The notes below the pieces were generated by a model, which did no database searches, was not told where the DNA came from, and was given only the letters and a program-made list of their open reading frames with translations. Positions 60,864 to 64,000 of a DNA stretch of 64,000 nt are shown here, in pieces. Numbering within the stretch: position 1 is the first letter of the stretch; each line of letters begins with the position of its first letter. Origin of the DNA: Planctomycetota bacterium. Lineage in GTDB: Bacteria > Planctomycetota > Phycisphaerae > UBA1845. The DNA lies in the NCBI GenBank assembly GCA_016200265.1, contig JACQFE010000041.1, positions 1 to 64,000 on the forward strand, in the 5' to 3' direction. Both the position numbers and the translations under genes were made by a program.

Positions 60864-63545
60864 TCAGGGCACGACAAGGTCGATATTGTGCATACGCGGG
60901 CCGTCATTCATCTCTCGCAGTCCGAGCCGCACGGATCTTCCGACGAGCGGAGTGCCATCTGGAAAGCGATATTCGACTATCTGCGTCTCGCCGGGAAAGA
61001 CGTGCATGAACGGCTTGGATTGTCGTTCCCGACCCGGCACCGAAGCCATTCCTCGGAAACTCACCTCCGCGGTGGTTGTGTTTCGAAGGATATGCCGCAA
61101 CACGAGCTTGTCATTCTGCACAAACACCTCACCTGTCACTTCAAGGCCCGGCATCTGAATATCGCACAACAAGGGGAGTTCAAGGCGATAGCCCTCTTGA
61201 TCGAGGTGCAACTCAATCAGAAACTCCTTCCGTCCACCGACTTCGTTCTGATCGTACCGAGCATCGAATTCGAAGGAATATCTGCGGCCGGGCATGAGCC
61301 GAAAATCAAATTCCTTGGGTGAAACCGCCACCGCCGGCGGTGCGTGGATAACTCCCCTTCCCGATAAATTCCGTGTCCCCTTGTAATCAATTTCGATCGA
61401 CTGACGGACCATGCCATTCGTTATACTGACGCGATCCGGGCAAATTGAGACCGCGTACATCAAGTCGATGATGCACCGATCCACGCCAACCACGAACACA
61501 GGATCAGGCCTCAACGAAAGCGTCTGTCGGCCTTTTTCATCGTGCGACAGCGGGAAGCTTCGCCCCCAAAGATCGAAGGATCGGGACGCATGGCCGAGCT
61601 GCAAATGTGAATCGCGCCCATGTTCCGGCGCGGTTGGGTTCCATAGCGCCACGACGCTCGAATCAGCGGAGAAAAATGCCATGAGGTGAGTTCCATCCGG
61701 CAATTCAAGCGTCGGACCAGGTTGAGTGCCATCGAGAATTTCCGCGATCGTGTGGAGCACCACGAATTCTTCGGTCGGCTCAATGACTGTTTCCTGCGCT
61801 GGCGTGGTCCGGCGGTGCCAAGTCTGCGGCACAAAAACCGTATCCGCGCCGGATCGCAGCGTTGTCAACAATCGAATGGTCCAATCCGCCAGCCGTGGCA
61901 AACGCAAGAATTCTCGCTCGGACAAAGGCGCCACGTACGCAAAAATCCGCTCAACCCCCAATGATTTTTGCTGCTCCAAGGCCGCCTTGAGCGATTTGGC
62001 TGCTTCGTTCGACTCGATGCGAACAGTGGGCTGAGCGATCGGAAGTGTTTTTGTGCCGGGCTCGATGTCAATCGAAATTGCGGCGCCGAGCAGCGGCGCG
62101 GGAATGAATTCCGACAGGCTTTGCCGCAATGATTCACGTCCGTTCAGAAAGGCTTCCCGCGGCACGGTGATGTCAGTGTCATCTGAACCAAGCTGCCACA
62201 TCCGAAAAGTGCTGGCATTGGCCGCTGCGAAGTTCGAAATCATCTCTCGCCAGCCGATCGGATTGTCCCTTAGAACCTGAAGTAAATTCTCTCCACAAGA
62301 AGGCTCATCAGCATTCCCCGGCGAAATCGACCCGCACATCATTGCAATCAGTGAATATCCGTGTCGAGCGAGTTCCTTGGCGACTCGGCTGATCCTTGCC
62401 GCATCGGCCTCGCGATACGCTTCCGGGTCGTGCCAAATCGGCATCTTGACGGACCTAACCGCCTGTCGCTGAAGGAGATTCAATTCCGCATTCAGCGGCA
62501 CACTTCGATCGGGATCGAATACGATTCCGATCAAATGTGAGTGAACATCATCCCGATTGATCGGTGGCGCAAGCTTTGCAAACGTCAGGGTTCGGCTGAT
62601 CTGCGCACCTCCGCCCGGACCGCTTTCAACCAACCGCGCATGATACAGCCCCGGTTCAAAATTCCGCACGGAAATCCTGAATTCAGCGTCATGGGTCTCA
62701 TCAGATCCCAAGTGTTCATGAAATACGGTATTATCGGCCGCATCAGTGATGGAAAGATCCGCATCGACGTTTCGATCACCATATTCGGCGAACGACACGA
62801 GCAACTCCTGCGGATCATCTTGGCGAATCACATTTCCCGAAACACCCGTCGTTAACTGCACACGAGGCGATGTATAGATTGTCGCCTCGTCGAGCCAGGC
62901 TTCCGCGTGAACATCTGAATGTTGAATCGGTTTTGGACCGGTCTCTGGATCCAACATCGAATCCTGTACGATCCACATCTGTAACGAAATCGTTGCGGCC
63001 TCCGGTGGAGCCGACGACAAGAACAATTCCACACGCACCCATGGATCGGCCTTGTCGGATTCGCCAAGCCACGCACTCCGCACAAGCGACTCGAAAATCG
63101 GCTGTCGGCTTTCATCGAGAAAACATGCGCTTAAGCACGCGCGGGCGTGTTCGAGGCCGGACGTGCGAACGTATGCCTCAATCCGGTAATCGCTCGAAGG
63201 CCGGACAGCAGTCTCAGGTCCAACGTAAGAATATGCGACGCTGCGACCCTGGCTGTCGAGATGAAATGAAGGCGGGGCCAGGTGCCCCGTGGTCATGTCG
63301 AACCCACCCTTGGCAAACCGTGGAAAGCCCGCCATTCGAAGCGGCTCCCAGTACCGCGGCACGTCTTCAAGGTTTCCCGCGGCCCGCTCATCAAAGTCAA
63401 ATCGATGGACGACCCGGCTTGGGGAAGCAGGAGCAACTTTCGCATCAGGCGATTCCTCTTGCCCCATGACTATCGAAGTCGACAAAAGCCATGAGATCAT
63501 GGTTGAAAATCGAAACTTCGAATAGGACCGTGCGGACTTTCGCAT
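60864..63545 (-). CDS. Large exported protein, possible TIM-barrel module
   Basis: An 893-residue protein with a signal peptide (FSTMISWLLSTSIVMGQ). The N-terminal part (about 40-220) is jellyroll-like, as in carbohydrate-binding modules. The middle (about 320-620) reads as alternating strands and helices (VRSVKMPIWHDPEAYREADA; RHGYSLIAMMCGSISPGNAD; FRMWQLGSDDTDITVPR) reminiscent of a glycosidase barrel, but no catalytic pair is sure. The C-terminus (from about 700) is beta-sandwich. No family named. The gene is divergent from nadB. Confidence 0.6.
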   Translation of the reverse strand: MRKSARSYSKFRFSTMISWLLSTSIVMGQEESPDAKVAPASPSRVVHRFDFDERAAGNLEDVPRYWEPLRMAGFPRFAKGGFDMTTGHLAPPSFHLDSQGRSVAYSYVGPETAVRPSSDYRIEAYVRTSGLEHARACLSACFLDESRQPIFESLVRSAWLGESDKADPWVRVELFLSSAPPEAATISLQMWIVQDSMLDPETGPKPIQHSDVHAEAWLDEATIYTSPRVQLTTGVSGNVIRQDDPQELLVSFAEYGDRNVDADLSITDAADNTVFHEHLGSDETHDAEFRISVRNFEPGLYHARLVESGPGGGAQISRTLTFAKLAPPINRDDVHSHLIGIVFDPDRSVPLNAELNLLQRQAVRSVKMPIWHDPEAYREADAARISRVAKELARHGYSLIAMMCGSISPGNADEPSCGENLLQVLRDNPIGWREMISNFAAANASTFRMWQLGSDDTDITVPREAFLNGRESLRQSLSEFIPAPLLGAAISIDIEPGTKTLPIAQPTVRIESNEAAKSLKAALEQQKSLGVERIFAYVAPLSEREFLRLPRLADWTIRLLTTLRSGADTVFVPQTWHRRTTPAQETVIEPTEEFVVLHTIAEILDGTQPGPTLELPDGTHLMAFFSADSSVVALWNPTAPEHGRDSHLQLGHASRSFDLWGRSFPLSHDEKGRQTLSLRPDPVFVVGVDRCIIDLMYAVSICPDRVSITNGMVRQSIEIDYKGTRNLSGRGVIHAPPAVAVSPKEFDFRLMPGRRYSFEFDARYDQNEVGGRKEFLIELHLDQEGYRLELPLLCDIQMPGLEVTGEVFVQNDKLVLRHILRNTTTAEVSFRGMASVPGRERQSKPFMHVFPGETQIVEYRFPDGTPLVGRSVRLGLREMNDGPRMHNIDLVVP

Positions 63546-63556
63546 GTCTGTTCATC

Positions 63557-63573
63557 GGCGTGAGATTCACGCC
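63557..63573. promoter_or_regulatory. GGCGTGA-GAT-TCACGCC palindrome in a divergent gap
   Basis: 7-bp arms with 3 nt between them, 12 nt upstream of the exported protein start and 78 nt upstream of the nadB start. The half-site matches the GCGTGA/TCACGC palindrome at 47396. It is a possible operator; chance is not ruled out. Confidence 0.35.
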
Positions 63574-63650
63574 CCTTTGCCGGAGATATTGTGGTCATTA
63601 CCGCAAAACCACGTGTAGCAGCGTTGCTGGTTCAGAATTCGGTCCTTAAC

Positions 63651-64000
63651 ATGCTCTTTAGAATGGCAAATCTTTTCGATACGCGACGCTATCTCACCAA
63701 TTTCGACGCTGTGCATACCAGCCACATCGTCACGGATTGTCTGGTTATCGGAAGCGGCGTGGCGGGTGCTCGTGCGGCGGTCGAGGCCGCCAACTATTGC
63801 CATGTGATCCTGCTTTGCAAAGGGGCCTTCACCGATTCGAACACATCCTTCGCTCAAGGCGGCATCGCGGTGGCCAAGGGCGATCCCGCTTCGTTTGAGA
63901 CTCATTTCGAGGATACCATGCGCGTGGGATGCGGATTGAACGATCCGCAAGCCGTGCGCACGCTGGTCGAAGAAGGTCCTTCACGGATCGCGGAACTCAT
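63651..64000 (+). CDS. nadB: L-aspartate oxidase, N-terminal part, cut by window edge
   Basis: The frame is open from the ATG at 63651 (or 63663) to the window end. VTDCLVIGSGVAGARAAVEA is the FAD-binding fold, and NTSFAQGGIAVAKGDPAS is the NadB motif. It oxidises aspartate to iminoaspartate, the first step of NAD synthesis, in the cytosol. About 117 residues are visible; the rest is outside. The family assignment is strong despite truncation. Confidence 0.88.
   Translation, partial: MLFRMANLFDTRRYLTNFDAVHTSHIVTDCLVIGSGVAGARAAVEAANYCHVILLCKGAFTDSNTSFAQGGIAVAKGDPASFETHFEDTMRVGCGLNDPQAVRTLVEEGPSRIAEL

Overview
The window looks like chromosomal DNA of a Planctomycetota bacterium, probably near the Phycisphaerae, at moderate to high GC. 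This rests on family knowledge rather than a search. The clues are exported proteins with dockerin-like DCNGNxIPDECD and GDxNxDG segments, the CxKCGYNLTGLPEPRCPECG zinc-ribbon tail, DUF1573 and alkaline-phosphatase-superfamily lipoproteins, a Gram-negative outer membrane toolkit (KdsC, LptF/LptG-type permeases, a heptosyltransferase, a very large LptA/LptC-like protein), and several families of short palindromic repeats between genes.

Layout. 0-2 kb: glycosyltransferase (cut by the edge), DegT-type sugar aminotransferase and a small zinc-ribbon membrane protein, all on minus. 2.2-8.9 kb (plus): two tandem alkaline-phosphatase-superfamily enzymes, a 61-residue protein with a sulfatase-like tail, HemW and cysteine synthase. 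8.9-10.4 kb (minus): a HEAT-repeat lipoprotein and a small membrane protein. 10.7-20.3 kb (plus): membrane arm of complex I, nuoH-(46-residue ORF)-J-K-L-M-N without nuoI, then a ferritin-like protein and a cyclodeaminase-family enzyme. 20.3-23.3 kb (plus): zinc-ribbon protein, MsbA-like ABC exporter, VapBC-type toxin-antitoxin pair. 23.3-31.5 kb (minus): a membrane protein, then, beyond a repeat-filled gap, an envelope operon read kdsC, giant LptA/C-like, WbpB-like dehydrogenase, WbpD-like acetyltransferase, GT2. 31.7-35.2 kb (plus): dockerin-like exported protein, polytopic membrane protein, MFS transporter. 35.1-37.4 kb (minus): zinc-ribbon membrane protein, ComEA-like protein, threonine aldolase. 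37.8-39.6 kb (plus): three overlapping lipoprotein or exported genes. 39.9-42.6 kb (minus): secretin-N-like protein and a two-lobed aspartic protease. 42.8-45.5 kb: pyruvate dehydrogenase E1. 45.6-48.6 kb (minus): a subtilisin-like protease interrupted by an in-frame TAG, and an FG-GAP protein. 48.9-51.7 kb: feoA, feoB and a FeoB-associated protein. 51.7-54.5 kb: two LptF/LptG-family permeases. 54.5-63.5 kb (minus): heptosyltransferase, aminoacyl-tRNA-protein transferase, DUF554 protein, CgeB-like glycosyltransferase, small membrane protein, DUF1573 protein, large secreted protein. The right edge holds the 5' end of nadB.

The most unusual theme is the spread of short palindromic repeats, including into coding sequence. 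One family lies in the nuoH/J, nuoJ/K and nuoM/N gaps and also, in frame, inside an enlarged loop of NuoL. A 48-bp tandem repeat reads in frame ahead of the ComEA-like protein. A palindrome writes both C-terminal tails of two convergent, overlapping genes. This resembles in-frame palindromic elements known from Rickettsia. Other points of interest are the two-lobed exported aspartic protease and the Trp-to-stop lesion in the subtilase.

All functions come from reading motifs and gene order by eye. No database search was run.
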